DNA of 64,000 bases from Bacteroidota bacterium (GTDB lineage: Bacteria; Bacteroidota; Bacteroidia; Chitinophagales; Chitinophagaceae), in NCBI GenBank assembly GCA_005882315.1, contig VBAR01000003.1, positions 601,923-665,922 on the forward strand, written 5' to 3'. This document shows positions 8,330 through 18,428 of the stretch, piece by piece. Positions within the stretch are counted from its first letter, which is position 1, and each line of letters begins with the position of its first letter. A model generated the notes under the pieces. It saw nothing but the letters and a program-made list of their open reading frames with translations. It did not search any database and was not told the DNA's origin. The position numbers and the translations under genes are program-made.

Positions 8330-8713
8330 ATGTCTTCTACTAAATTTTTAAAACCAACAGAAAGCGAACTGGAAATATTGCAGGTGCTTTGGAGAAACAA
8401 TATTGCCACCGTTCGTGAAGTGCATGAAGAGTTATCGAAAACAAAAGATGTGGGTTACACTACTACCCTTAAGCTGATGCAGATCATGAATGAGAAAGGT
8501 TTAGTGAAAAGAGATGAAAGTACCCGTACCCATGTATATCAAAGTGCAGTGAACCGTGAGAATACACAAAAGCATATGCTGAATAGAATGATCGATTCGC
8601 TTTTCGGCGGGTCTTCAACGCAGCTTGTGCTACAGGCTTTGGGTGAAAACAAAGCAACACCTGAGGAATTAGAAAAAATTCAAAACCTTTTGAACAATAT
8701 AAAAAGAAGCTAA
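8330..8713 (+). CDS. BlaI/MecI/CopY-family transcriptional repressor
   Basis: 127 residues with the family's winged-helix layout: PTESELEILQVLWRNNIATVREVHEEL at residues about 7-34, then the recognition helix VGYTTTLKLMQIMNEKGLVKRDE. The C-terminal part (residues 80-127) is the dimerisation region. In the classic system, repression is lifted when a membrane M56 protease cleaves the repressor. The M56 protein gene follows 3 bases after the stop, so they form one operon. A dyad over the promoter suggests self-repression. No beta-lactamase gene is adjacent, so the regulated targets may lie elsewhere. Confidence 0.92.
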   Translation: MSSTKFLKPTESELEILQVLWRNNIATVREVHEELSKTKDVGYTTTLKLMQIMNEKGLVKRDESTRTHVYQSAVNRENTQKHMLNRMIDSLFGGSSTQLVLQALGENKATPEELEKIQNLLNNIKRS

Positions 8714-8716
8714 GGC

Positions 8717-10390
8717 ATGCCTTTTATCAGCCAATCTAACTTTCTGCAGGCACTCGGCTGGGCTGTGGTAAACAGTCTCTGGCAGATGGCTTTGCTCTGG
8801 CTGATCTATAAATTCTTTATTACAATTGCTAAACCTGGCAGTGCTTTAAAATCCAAATCAGCATTTATTGTTTTACTCACTGGTACTGCATGGTCTGTTT
8901 TTAGTTTTATAAAAGCATTTATCTCTCCTTCAACTGAAACACTATTTACCTGGAATAATATCAGCTATTCATTAAATGATACGCTGACCTCAATTCTTCC
9001 TTTTGCATCTATCTTATATCTTTTATTGCTGGCGATACCTGTAGTTCGTTTTATAATCAGCCTGCGGCAGGTAATGCATCTCAGAACAAAAAAGATCAAA
9101 AAGATAGAAATAGAATGGCGTTTGTTTGTGAAAAAGATGTCAGCCTATCTTGATATCCGTAAACCAGTACAGGTATGGATATCAGAAACTATCAGCACTC
9201 CTGTAACTGTAGGATTTCTGAAGCCTGTAATATTGGTACCGCTTGCTGCAGTGAACCAACTGAATACTCAACAAATGGAAGCAGTATTGTTGCATGAACT
9301 GGCCCATATCAAACGTTACGATTACTTAGTAAATATTATTACTGTTATCATTAAAACCATTTTTTACTTCAATCCATTTACCCGCAACCTTGCCAATGTA
9401 ATAGAAGAGGAAAGAGAAAAAAGCTGTGATGAATGGGTGTTGCAATACCAGTATGATGCCTATGCTTATTCAACAGCACTTCTTGCATTGGAACAAATGA
9501 AAAGGCATTCACTTCAATTAGCATTGGCTGCAGCATCTAACAGGGAGCTTTTGCTGGAACGTGTAAAGAAAATAATGGGTATCCCCTCCTCTCCTGTTTA
9601 TTCTGTAAAAAATAACTTGAAATGGATCTCAGGTCTTGTTGGTTCCGCATTGATATTTATGCTGCTATTCACTAACTCATTTTCTGAAAAGCAATCTACT
9701 CTGAAAAATGAAAATTCTTTAGCTTATGCTTTTGAGAATTCATCTGCTAACCCTGAATTGGATCTGAGTTTTATCAACCGGAAACAAAAAACCTCATCTC
9801 CCCATTCAGTAAGAACGATAAATGGCAAAATAAACGACGAAGAAGCAAAAGGAAATTATTTACCTGCTGAAGAAATGAACAGATACTTTACGCAGGCAAA
9901 CTTTATGGAAGCTGAAGGCACACCGGTGCTTGATGAAAAAGATGAAGAGCAGGTAAAAGAAGCGATGGATGCATCGAAGAAAATTATAAAAGAGGTTAAG
10001 CTAAACGAATTAGAAGCATTCGCTGCCGATGCCCTTACAACAAAGGAAAAACAAGGGCTTAAACTCTATTACGAAGAAGAACTTGACAAAGTGAACTGGG
10101 ATAAGATGGAAGAGAAATTACGGACATCTTACAACAAGATAGACTGGCCACAGGTAAATCAAAAGATCGGTGTTGAGTTGAAAAAAATAAGACTTGATAG
10201 TTTTATCACTGTATATAATGTTGCTCTCAGCAATATAAAGATCGCAAAGCAGGAGTTACAGGATCAACATCTAAAAGGAATTCCTGATTCTCATATTACA
10301 ATTTGCGCATTGGATTCGGCCAGGAAAGTGATGGAAGAATCATTAAATCAATTGAAAGCAGTAAAAGAGAAGAAGATCATCAAACTCTAA
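8717..10390 (+). CDS. BlaR1-like M56 membrane metallopeptidase
   Basis: 557 residues. The first ~115 residues hold three hydrophobic segments; the zinc motif HELAH is at residues 193-197 (within LLHELAHIKRYD), with a downstream EEEREKSCDEW that supplies the third ligand region; another membrane segment lies near residues 301-322. The remaining ~230 residues are charged, coiled-coil-like and periplasmic by topology. There is no penicillin-binding sensor domain, so it is not a true beta-lactam receptor. It probably cleaves the BlaI-like repressor encoded just upstream in response to an unknown signal. Confidence 0.9.
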   Translation: MPFISQSNFLQALGWAVVNSLWQMALLWLIYKFFITIAKPGSALKSKSAFIVLLTGTAWSVFSFIKAFISPSTETLFTWNNISYSLNDTLTSILPFASILYLLLLAIPVVRFIISLRQVMHLRTKKIKKIEIEWRLFVKKMSAYLDIRKPVQVWISETISTPVTVGFLKPVILVPLAAVNQLNTQQMEAVLLHELAHIKRYDYLVNIITVIIKTIFYFNPFTRNLANVIEEEREKSCDEWVLQYQYDAYAYSTALLALEQMKRHSLQLALAAASNRELLLERVKKIMGIPSSPVYSVKNNLKWISGLVGSALIFMLLFTNSFSEKQSTLKNENSLAYAFENSSANPELDLSFINRKQKTSSPHSVRTINGKINDEEAKGNYLPAEEMNRYFTQANFMEAEGTPVLDEKDEEQVKEAMDASKKIIKEVKLNELEAFAADALTTKEKQGLKLYYEEELDKVNWDKMEEKLRTSYNKIDWPQVNQKIGVELKKIRLDSFITVYNVALSNIKIAKQELQDQHLKGIPDSHITICALDSARKVMEESLNQLKAVKEKKIIKL

Positions 10391-10393
10391 TTG

Positions 10394-11425
10394 TCACCAC
10401 AAACACCTGGGACATTTTTCACTGTATTTATTACCGATAATAAAACCAATGACCAATTCATGTGTGCCATTGCTGTAAGTATCTATTTCAGTTTTCGTAA
10501 AATCATAAGCGTAACCCACATTGAAAGTATTACCAACATTTAATCCTGCCATCGCTGCATATCCATCAAACTGGCGATAGCTGCCACCCAACCACATTAG
10601 ATCACGGTACTGCATCTTCAGGTTGATCTCAGCCTGGTAATTATTTTTAAAGGCGCCATTTATATACTTGACCATTATTGAAGGAACTGCATTTACATCA
10701 GGCCCCATCAGGAAACGATAACCAGCCGTAAAGAATGTATGAGGTATCAACTTTCCTGTTGTCTGCATAGTAGCATCATCGACAAATGCAAGCTTCTGTG
10801 GTATTATCTGCTGTGCTGATAAGCCAATAAAATAATTGGACGAATACAACCAGAGACCAAATCCAATATCTGGTTTAATTTTCCCTATTTCGCTGTTTGC
10901 ATTCCCAATAGCAGGGTCTGATGCACCATTGCCAAAATCCGCTTTGCTTGCATCAAAAGTTATATTCGTAATGCCAGCTGAAAAGCCAGCCGATAAATTC
11001 GTTTTAGGACTTAAGCCTAAATGATACGCATAGGTTGCATAACTGGTAAAGCGGTTAAAATTCCCGGTCTTATCATTTACAATAGTTAGTCCAACCCCAT
11101 GATGCGGCGCAGCAGCTTCATAAGTTTCCCAATATGCCTGGCCCCGTGGATTTACACCCGGTATATCATATGAAGTAGCATTTGTTCTCAGATCTTTTTT
11201 ACCCAAAGCCGTATGCACAGTCATATAAGCTGTTTGCGGCGCACCACTAAAACCTACCCATTGATCCCTGCCGCTTATTTTTAGATCGGTATAGTTTTCA
11301 ATTCCGCTTAATGCAGGATTTAAAATATAATTATTGAGAATGTATTGGGTATAATGTGGACGCTGTTGTGCAACCGCAGCACAAACAGAATTTAAAAGCA
11401 ACAATATGAGCAATACTTTTTTCAT
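10394..11425 (-). CDS. PorP/SprF-family type IX secretion membrane protein
   Basis: 343 residues from the ATG at 11425 (MKKVLLILLLLNSVCAAVAQ, signal peptide); a GTG two codons upstream overlaps the previous stop and is less likely. The start of the mature part, QRPHYTQYILNNYILNPALSGIE, is diagnostic of PorP/SprF proteins, followed by amphipathic strands of an outer-membrane barrel. SprF-type proteins pair with T9SS type B substrates and anchor or export them. The gene follows the 1701-residue PKD protein by 5 bases, the classic substrate-partner arrangement. Confidence 0.92.
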   Translation of the reverse strand: MKKVLLILLLLNSVCAAVAQQRPHYTQYILNNYILNPALSGIENYTDLKISGRDQWVGFSGAPQTAYMTVHTALGKKDLRTNATSYDIPGVNPRGQAYWETYEAAAPHHGVGLTIVNDKTGNFNRFTSYATYAYHLGLSPKTNLSAGFSAGITNITFDASKADFGNGASDPAIGNANSEIGKIKPDIGFGLWLYSSNYFIGLSAQQIIPQKLAFVDDATMQTTGKLIPHTFFTAGYRFLMGPDVNAVPSIMVKYINGAFKNNYQAEINLKMQYRDLMWLGGSYRQFDGYAAMAGLNVGNTFNVGYAYDFTKTEIDTYSNGTHELVIGFIIGNKYSEKCPRCLW

Positions 11426-11430
11426 TTTCA

Positions 11431-14400
11431 CTAACGAATTATATCAACGTAACCTGTAAGTGGTTTACGCCCATTTTTAGGATTAATAATATAATAGTAT
11501 GTACCGACAGGTGCATCTCTTCCATTTATCTTGCCATCCCAAGGTACAGGATAATTAACTGTATGATAAACCAGTTGTCCGTAACGATTATAAACATCGA
11601 TCACACATCCAGGATAAGATTCAAGAAACGTGATATCCCATTTATCATGTGTGCCATCGCCATTGGGTGAAAACGCATTCGGCACAACAGGTGCTTTTAA
11701 TACTTTCACAAATACATCATCGGTATCAAAACATCCCTGGTCTGTTGTTACTTTCAATGTATAAGTAATATCATCCAATGGATTTTGAACAATTGCGTTT
11801 GCAATATTTGCACTGCTTAGATAAGTTGTCGGCGTCCATGTATAACTTACCTGCATACCTGTAAACAGTGTAGGCGTCAATGTAACCACTCCTCCTTCCA
11901 ATACAAACTTATCAGGTCCTGCATTTGCATTTGGTGAAGGATTCACAGTTATAGTTTGAGTAGCCGAATTAACGCAGGTATTGGTCCCAGTATAAGTATA
12001 AGTAATTGTATGCGGCCCCGGACCAGCGGCAGCAGGATCAAAAGAGCCACCAGAAGTAACACCTGTACCAGTGAAAACACCTGTACCTGGTAAACCGTTG
12101 GTAATTGTTGCCTGTGATATATTGAAAGAAGGAAGATTGTCACAAATTGCATTCACCGGATTAAACACAACTGTTGGTGTAGCGAGAACAGTTATTGTTT
12201 TTGTTGTTGTGTTTACACAATTAATTCCCGAATACACCACGTACCTTACTGTATATGTCTTTGTAAACGGTGTACCAAACTCCGGATAAGTATGCGTGTA
12301 GGTAGCACCGGAAACAGGATTGCTAGCAGTTGTTTTTATTGTTGGGTCGTTTGCAAAGTCCCAATAGATCTCAACCTTGATGAGATTTCCAAAATCAACC
12401 GTTGAGCCATCTGTTATAGTTACTGTTTTATTACTGCATAATATATTCGGATTACTTACGGCAAATCCTGCAACTGGAATTGAACCATTTACTGTAAAGG
12501 TTTGTGCTATGGTGTCTTTACATCCAGCGGCAGATGTGGAAACGAGGGTAGCAGTGTATACACCTACTACTGTATAACGATGTGAAGGGTTTTGAACTGT
12601 TGATGTATTAGGATTGCCTGCATTTGCATTAGGATCACCAAAGTTCCAATCCCAGCCTGTAATACTTCCTGCTGCTATACTACTTGTGTCAAGGAACGGA
12701 GCAAATGGATCGGTCAAACAAATCTCTGGAGCAACAAAGCCAGCTTTAGGCCGGTTATTGATCACAACATCTCTCATTAATACCGTGCTCACACAACCTT
12801 TATTTGTTTCTACCTGCAAGGTTGTAGGGTAAGTGCCTGCATTAGCATAAGTATGAGTAAATGGAGTTCCTGTTGTCAGTATAGATGTACTGCCATCTCC
12901 AAAATTCCATCTCCAGGTTGTAAGTACCCCTGCATTAGCATTTGATATATCTGTAAATGTAATGCCCCTTGTTTGACATAATGGAGCACTGGTATTATAC
13001 GCAGGTATCGGCAGAGGATTTACAATAACAGTTCTTGTTGCGATCAATGCAACAGTTTGACATCCTTTATCTGTTCCTACTTTTAATGTTACAGTATATG
13101 AACCCGCAGCAGCATAAGTATGAGAAGGGTTTTGAACTGTTGATGTATTACCATCTCCAAAATCCCATTGCCATGAATTAACAGTTGCATTTGCCGCTGT
13201 ACTCTGATCTGTGAATGATATTGAATTACCCAGGCAAACTTCAGGTAATGAGTTGAAGGCCGCTTGCGGCTCTGCGTAAACAGTATTAACCACTCTCACA
13301 GAATTATCAATACATCCATTGTTGGAAGTAGCAATTAATGTAACCGTGAAAGGTCCTGTTCCGGAATAATTATGTAATGGATTGGTTTGAGTGGATGTGT
13401 TGCCATCTCCAAAATTCCATGTATAAGTTATCTGTGCCCCTGTGCCATCACTGATCGTTGTAGTATTTACAAACTGTGCAGCGCCAACAGGCAAACAAAT
13501 ATTCGGAAAATTAAATGCTGCAACCGGTTTAGGGTTTACTGTAACTGATCTTGAACTTTGGTTGCTGCAACCTTTATCCGTAGTCACAGTTAAGTTCACC
13601 ATATGTGGCCCCGCAATTACAGGCACATAAACAATGGATGCGTTATTACCACCAGCAGGAACAGTATTAACAGTCCATGAATATTGATTGATAACTCCTC
13701 CATTTGAAACAGATGTAGAATTCAGGCTCAGGTTTCCAAATTGACAAACCGGTGTTCCATTTGTAAAATTCACTGTTGGTAATGGTAACACAGTTATAAT
13801 CTTTATCATTGTATCCGATCGGCAGCCTACGGCTGAATTGATCCACAGTTTTACTATATAATTACCGGGGCCTGCATAAGTATGGGTTGGGTTTTGCAAT
13901 GTTGATGTGGATGCATCACCAAAATCCCAGAACCATTGAGTAACCGAACTTCCCGGGGCTGTACTTGCATTCGTGAAATCTGAAGTACCGCCAATACAAC
14001 TTTCAATACTGTCAACAGTAAAGGAGGCTGTAGGTCTTGCAAAAATTGTATTTAAAATTCTTACAGAATCATCAGCGCATCCGTTATTAGAAATAGCAGT
14101 TAACGTAACTGTAAATGGCCCTGTTCCGGAATAATTATGTAATGGGTTGGGCTGAGTAGATGTATTACCATCTCCAAAATCCCAGTTATAAGTTAGTTGA
14201 GAGCCTGTACCATCGCTTATAACAGATGTATTGGTAAACTGAGCAGCGCCAACAGGTAAACAAATACCAGGGAAATTAAAACCAGCTACCGGGTTCACAT
14301 TTATTACTACGGGCAATGAAAACAGCTGGCTTTGACAACCCGAACTAGTAACAACTCTTAATGTAACATTATAACTTCCTGCTGTTAGATAAGTATGTGC

Positions 14401-16536
14401 CTGGGGATTTCCATTAGTAGCATTTGCTGTATTGCCATCACCAAAATCCCAAAGCCATTGAGATAATACTCCTCCTGGCGGCACTGTAGAGGCATTGGTA
14501 AACGTAATCAATTTACCTACACATTTAGGCGCAGCTACTGTAAATCCTGCCACTGGTGGATTACTTATAGAAATTGGTTTCGAAACTGTATCAGATATAC
14601 AACCAACATCAGTTATGATGGTATGTTTTACATTATATGTGCCTGCTGCGGAAAATGTATGTATCGGGTTTTGCAAAGTGCTTATAGCTCCCGCATCTGC
14701 AAAATCCCACCAATAGTTAGTGATCGGTCTGCTCTGTGTATTCAATGCACTATCACGGAATAGAACAGGATTTGTCAAACATCCATCTGTTGTGAAAGCA
14801 AATTCAGCTGTCGGATTTTCGAATACCTGCAGATCAAAATCTATTTCCTGCTGATTACCGCATCCATCGGGTGTTGGATTGGTGGCAACGATGCGAACAG
14901 GATAAGTACCTACAGTATTAATTGTATATGGAGTTGGTAATTTATATCGGTATAAAGTTTTGCCCGACACTACCCATGAAGAATCAAACATAGGACTGGG
15001 TATTGATACATTCGGAAACAACCCATTAAACTGCCAGATCAAACTTGTTGGCTGATACGGAAACACCATTGATAAAAAGAATGGCGAACTTTTGCATGCA
15101 GTAGGAAAACTTACAGTAGCATGCTGGTTCTGTACAGTGATGAACTGAAACAAATCTTTAATATTTGTACCAGCATTATAACCATATGATTCTGTAGGGC
15201 CATATCCGTATGCAATAGCATTAAAGCCGGAATCGGATTGTAAAGTATGCTGACCCGCAGTAACACCCTGTTTTAAATAAGAATATCCTGGTAACTGTGG
15301 ATGTGGTTGTATTGTAACCGGCGAGACCGGCACTCCATCCAACCTCAAAGATGAAATTGCAGTACCTGTATTTGGAATGATCGCATTTATATAGTGTTGA
15401 TTGATAGCAAAATTCGGAGTCGCATTCCACAATACTTTATTGATGTTTTGTTCTATCGGGCTTAAATAAATTACTTCAGGATCACCCTGGCCACTATTAT
15501 TACAAGCACCCTGCGATGTTAGGTATTGAGCAACTGTTATAGGTTTATCAGCTTCAATGTAATTAGGTGATGATGTCGGACCTGCCTGGTAATAAAAATT
15601 ATTAACCAGTCCGGTTAGGATACTCCCGTTTAATCTCACAACGGTTGTTGGATCCGAAACACAAACTCTGAAAAAATTATTAGGAGATGAGCCGCCTGTA
15701 GGGGCTGTTAAAAACCGCTTACCCCATGCAGTTTTTGGGAAAGCCTGAACCATATAATTGTCCGAAGAACTCGATGCGCCATTACAAGTAAGACTTATTC
15801 TCCCACTCCCAGAGAATACACCTATCCGCTTACAACCATTACCCACGTCAATACTCCTGATGGATGAACCCGTAAGATCAACACCACGAAAAGGATTAGT
15901 GTTAGTCAGCAATTGCCCCATCATATTGTAGGTCTGCCCTTGGGTCAAATTTACCGTGAAAGGCACCCCGGCTGGTTTTGTCAATGTATTGGCACTTGGT
16001 GTGATTTCAACAGTTGTTGTCCCAGTATCGCAGGCCACCACATAAAACCAACAGTTGGCTTGCCCGGTATTAGAAACATTATCGTAGTTGATAGAATAAT
16101 ATTCTTTTCCTAAAGTATTAGTTGGAAATAAAATCGTGGCACCAGAAACACTTGAATTATAAATATGGGCATAGGCTACAATTGGTTTATCTGCTACGAT
16201 ATGTATTCCTTTGTTTTCCGGAAGCCCGGTTTCATTAATTAACCTTGCATCCTGAGCTCCGAATTTTGGTAAAGCCGGAGTAGTAAAAACGGTATTAGCA
16301 GGAATATTAGAAAAGGTCTGAGTATATCCGTTTCCGGGTATAGAAACAGTTACTGTCGTAACCGCCTCTGTGGAGAAGTAAAGAACCATTTCCTGAACAT
16401 TATTTGCCACCATCACCTGGTGATAACCATAAGCTACCCAAAAATCTTTCCCTTTATTTGAAAAGTCCTGAGCATGGCTTTTTTGGCCAATAGTTAAACA
16501 ATAAACTAGGGTACAAAGCAGAGTTAAGCGTTTCAT
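11431..16536 (-). CDS. Giant PKD-repeat protein with T9SS type B (gliding-motility) C-terminal domain
   Basis: 1701 residues, secreted: signal peptide MKRLTLLCTLVYCLTIG...HA-Q. Residues about 25-480 resemble the IgGFc-binding N-terminal domain (KGKDFWVAYGYHQ...KGIHIVADKPIVAYAH). Then come about ten PKD-type beta domains marked by W-x-FGDGNTST variants. The end (PNAFSPNGDGTHDKWDI ... PVGTYYYII) is the gliding-motility-associated C-terminal domain that directs type IX export. The likely role is a cell-surface adhesin or matrix component. Two PKD modules are near-identical duplicates 765 bp apart. First gene of a two-gene unit with the SprF-like gene. Confidence 0.93.
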   Translation of the reverse strand: MKRLTLLCTLVYCLTIGQKSHAQDFSNKGKDFWVAYGYHQVMVANNVQEMVLYFSTEAVTTVTVSIPGNGYTQTFSNIPANTVFTTPALPKFGAQDARLINETGLPENKGIHIVADKPIVAYAHIYNSSVSGATILFPTNTLGKEYYSINYDNVSNTGQANCWFYVVACDTGTTTVEITPSANTLTKPAGVPFTVNLTQGQTYNMMGQLLTNTNPFRGVDLTGSSIRSIDVGNGCKRIGVFSGSGRISLTCNGASSSSDNYMVQAFPKTAWGKRFLTAPTGGSSPNNFFRVCVSDPTTVVRLNGSILTGLVNNFYYQAGPTSSPNYIEADKPITVAQYLTSQGACNNSGQGDPEVIYLSPIEQNINKVLWNATPNFAINQHYINAIIPNTGTAISSLRLDGVPVSPVTIQPHPQLPGYSYLKQGVTAGQHTLQSDSGFNAIAYGYGPTESYGYNAGTNIKDLFQFITVQNQHATVSFPTACKSSPFFLSMVFPYQPTSLIWQFNGLFPNVSIPSPMFDSSWVVSGKTLYRYKLPTPYTINTVGTYPVRIVATNPTPDGCGNQQEIDFDLQVFENPTAEFAFTTDGCLTNPVLFRDSALNTQSRPITNYWWDFADAGAISTLQNPIHTFSAAGTYNVKHTIITDVGCISDTVSKPISISNPPVAGFTVAAPKCVGKLITFTNASTVPPGGVLSQWLWDFGDGNTANATNGNPQAHTYLTAGSYNVTLRVVTSSGCQSQLFSLPVVINVNPVAGFNFPGICLPVGAAQFTNTSVISDGTGSQLTYNWDFGDGNTSTQPNPLHNYSGTGPFTVTLTAISNNGCADDSVRILNTIFARPTASFTVDSIESCIGGTSDFTNASTAPGSSVTQWFWDFGDASTSTLQNPTHTYAGPGNYIVKLWINSAVGCRSDTMIKIITVLPLPTVNFTNGTPVCQFGNLSLNSTSVSNGGVINQYSWTVNTVPAGGNNASIVYVPVIAGPHMVNLTVTTDKGCSNQSSRSVTVNPKPVAAFNFPNICLPVGAAQFVNTTTISDGTGAQITYTWNFGDGNTSTQTNPLHNYSGTGPFTVTLIATSNNGCIDNSVRVVNTVYAEPQAAFNSLPEVCLGNSISFTDQSTAANATVNSWQWDFGDGNTSTVQNPSHTYAAAGSYTVTLKVGTDKGCQTVALIATRTVIVNPLPIPAYNTSAPLCQTRGITFTDISNANAGVLTTWRWNFGDGSTSILTTGTPFTHTYANAGTYPTTLQVETNKGCVSTVLMRDVVINNRPKAGFVAPEICLTDPFAPFLDTSSIAAGSITGWDWNFGDPNANAGNPNTSTVQNPSHRYTVVGVYTATLVSTSAAGCKDTIAQTFTVNGSIPVAGFAVSNPNILCSNKTVTITDGSTVDFGNLIKVEIYWDFANDPTIKTTASNPVSGATYTHTYPEFGTPFTKTYTVRYVVYSGINCVNTTTKTITVLATPTVVFNPVNAICDNLPSFNISQATITNGLPGTGVFTGTGVTSGGSFDPAAAGPGPHTITYTYTGTNTCVNSATQTITVNPSPNANAGPDKFVLEGGVVTLTPTLFTGMQVSYTWTPTTYLSSANIANAIVQNPLDDITYTLKVTTDQGCFDTDDVFVKVLKAPVVPNAFSPNGDGTHDKWDITFLESYPGCVIDVYNRYGQLVYHTVNYPVPWDGKINGRDAPVGTYYYIINPKNGRKPLTGYVDIIR

Positions 16537-17274
16537 TATGTCCAGAGTTCCTTAAAGGTTGCTCAATTTAGAAAAAGAATTCCAGAATAATAAGTACCAC
16601 GTACAATTCCGGAAAACGTGTGAATGAATTGTTTAGACGAGGCAATGAAAAAAAGCTTTTATAACATGACCAGGGCATTCAACAAATAGTCTACTGATCA
16701 CATCAATCATTTAGCTATTTCCTCAATCTTATTCAGTTCCCAATTATAAAATCAAGATGGTACAAAATGAAGATAAACGATATCTTTTATTCTTTTACCC
16801 ATTTATTAATTATCATAACCTATTATATTTTGATTTTCAATGAATAATAAGGCCGTTATGCTACATTGGCAGTTACTAATATAATGTGGGTGCTTTATCC
16901 ACTAATTGTCTAAAATATTCAAATATTAAATAGGCGCTAAGTGCATCATATAATTTGATATTGTATTAATTATGAATTAAAATTAATCTAGCAACATAAG
17001 CTGATGAAAGACAGATATTAATTTTGAATAATACTAAAAATACTAGGGCAAAGTAAAAGCCCAACATCTGAGCAATGACTGCTCAAACCACCCTATTTTT
17101 CGGGAAGTGTGATATAGAAGGTTTTCATTAATTCGTTTGTTGAGGAAAGCCGGCCTCGGATAAGATCTTGAGTTCTCCCAACCAGCCAGAGGAAACTGGT
17201 TATTTTAATCCATGCGATTCCAATCCCAAGTTTGATAGAAGAAAAAAACAGGACCGTTTTGTTGTGGGCACAAA
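16537..17274. other. Long AT-rich intergenic region, no gene supported
   Basis: About 740 bases without a credible coding region on either strand. It must contain the promoter of the PKD gene near its left end. Only small dyads are visible: TGAGCA/TGCTCA at 17069-17085 and AACCAG/CTGGTT at 17180-17201. Base composition is more AT-rich than the neighbouring genes. Confidence 0.6.
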
Positions 17275-17300
17275 AAAAGACAGGCTTAAACCTGTCTTTT
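17275..17300 (-). terminator. Intrinsic terminator after the HMA gene
   Basis: AAAAGACAGG / CCTGTCTTTT around a 6-base loop, with A/T tracts on both sides; it starts 10 bases past the stop codon at 17311. It could work in both directions. Confidence 0.8.
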
Positions 17301-17310
17301 CAAAAAAAAA

Positions 17311-17718
17311 TTATTGTGCTGGCGTTGGCGGAGATGGCGGGGCTTTGTGAATATTTGGAGCCTTGCTAGGCCCTCCGTCCTCAGGCTTTTTGCAGGTCTT
17401 TGGAAGCCGATTATACGAGTCTTCGTTGGCCGGTACATCGTCCGCATCGTACCCGGCATTAGCGATAGCGGTCTTTATCTCCTCAATATTTATCCGGTCG
17501 GTCAGGTATTTCACTGTGGTGATTTTTGACCGCCAATTTACCTGGATCGTCATTATTCCATCATACCTGAGTAGGTAGGTTTCAATTCTCGATTTACAGG
17601 CTTCGCAGCCTACTGTCGGTGTTTTAATTTTTGCTGTGAGATTTGCTTTAACTGGCTGGGCATTGGAGATAAAAGAAATGCCCGTAACCATAAGGGTAGC
17701 GAGAAAAATTTTCTTCAT
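17311..17718 (-). CDS. Exported heavy-metal-associated (HMA) domain protein
   Basis: 135 residues: signal peptide MKKIFLATLMVTGISFISNAQ, then an HMA ferredoxin-like domain (about residues 28-97) with the metal-binding GCEACKSRIE (CxxC), and a proline-rich tail ending PPSPPTPAQ. It resembles MerP/CopZ-type periplasmic metal carriers. The domain position DADDVPA is where other HMA proteins have the end of the fold. No metal transporter is adjacent; the next gene on the strand is pyrE, 23 bases upstream, and the two may be co-transcribed. Confidence 0.85.
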   Translation of the reverse strand: MKKIFLATLMVTGISFISNAQPVKANLTAKIKTPTVGCEACKSRIETYLLRYDGIMTIQVNWRSKITTVKYLTDRINIEEIKTAIANAGYDADDVPANEDSYNRLPKTCKKPEDGGPSKAPNIHKAPPSPPTPAQ

Positions 17719-17741
17719 TTAAAAGAATTTTTATAAAATTA

Positions 17742-18374
17742 TCAAATTCCTTTCCAGTTGGCAGGATCACTGCTCCACTTTAACAAAACCTCCTGTAATT
17801 CTCCCGCAATTATTCCCTTTTCAATTGCTAAATCAACAAGTGTTGGATAATTGGTAAGCGGGTAAAGCTTTACTCCTGCTTTTTCGAAAGCTTGATCAGC
17901 TACATTGAAGCCATAGGTAAAAATGGAAACCATCCCGGCAATTTCAAGCCCTGATTCTTTTAAAACATCCACGACCTGGAGGCTGCTTTTGCCTGTAGAA
18001 ACCAAATCTTCAATAACTACAACCTGCTGACCGGTTTCATATGACCCTTCGATCTGGTTTCCTAGCCCATGCTCCTTAGGTTTGGGACGAACGTAGATAT
18101 ATGGCAGCTTTAACTGATCGGCAGCCATGGCGCCCCATGCAATGCCTGCTGTGGCCACACCAGCGAGTAACTGTGCATCAGGAAATTTTTCAAAAACCAC
18201 ATTACATAATTCCGATTTGATGAAATCCCGAACATAGGGAAACGATAATACTTTGCGATTATCACAATAGATGGGACTTTTCCATCCACTTGCCCATGTA
18301 AAAGGGTTTTGAGGGTTTAAACGGACTGCCTGAACCTGTAAGAGTTTTTCAGCTACTGCTTTTTCATTCGTCAT
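17742..18374 (-). CDS. pyrE: Orotate phosphoribosyltransferase
   Basis: 210 residues, the usual length. Converts orotate plus PRPP to orotidine 5'-phosphate in UMP synthesis. The PRPP-binding signature QVVVIEDLVSTGKS lies at residues about 115-128; the N-terminal FTWASGWKSPIYCDNRK is the conserved substrate loop of the family. It is separated from pyrB and pyrR (23-25 kb) and carA (59 kb), so the pathway is dispersed. Cytoplasmic. Confidence 0.95.
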   Translation of the reverse strand: MTNEKAVAEKLLQVQAVRLNPQNPFTWASGWKSPIYCDNRKVLSFPYVRDFIKSELCNVVFEKFPDAQLLAGVATAGIAWGAMAADQLKLPYIYVRPKPKEHGLGNQIEGSYETGQQVVVIEDLVSTGKSSLQVVDVLKESGLEIAGMVSIFTYGFNVADQAFEKAGVKLYPLTNYPTLVDLAIEKGIIAGELQEVLLKWSSDPANWKGI

Positions 18375-18428
18375 AGTGCGGCAAAGTAAAGGCAGGCAGG
18401 CAGCAGAGTTATTCTATTTTATCAACAA

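Noticed and set aside
8717..10390. True beta-lactam sensor BlaR1
   Set aside because: The C-terminal part has no SxxK/SxN/KTG penicillin-binding motifs and no beta-lactamase gene is adjacent.
13262..14285. CRISPR-like regular repeats
   Set aside because: The repeats encode PKD domains in frame, with no short palindromic repeat/spacer pattern.
17168..17350. 60-codon plus-strand ORF in the 16.5-17.3 kb gap
   Set aside because: It runs through the terminator hairpin and into the HMA gene on the other strand; its composition is not protein-like.
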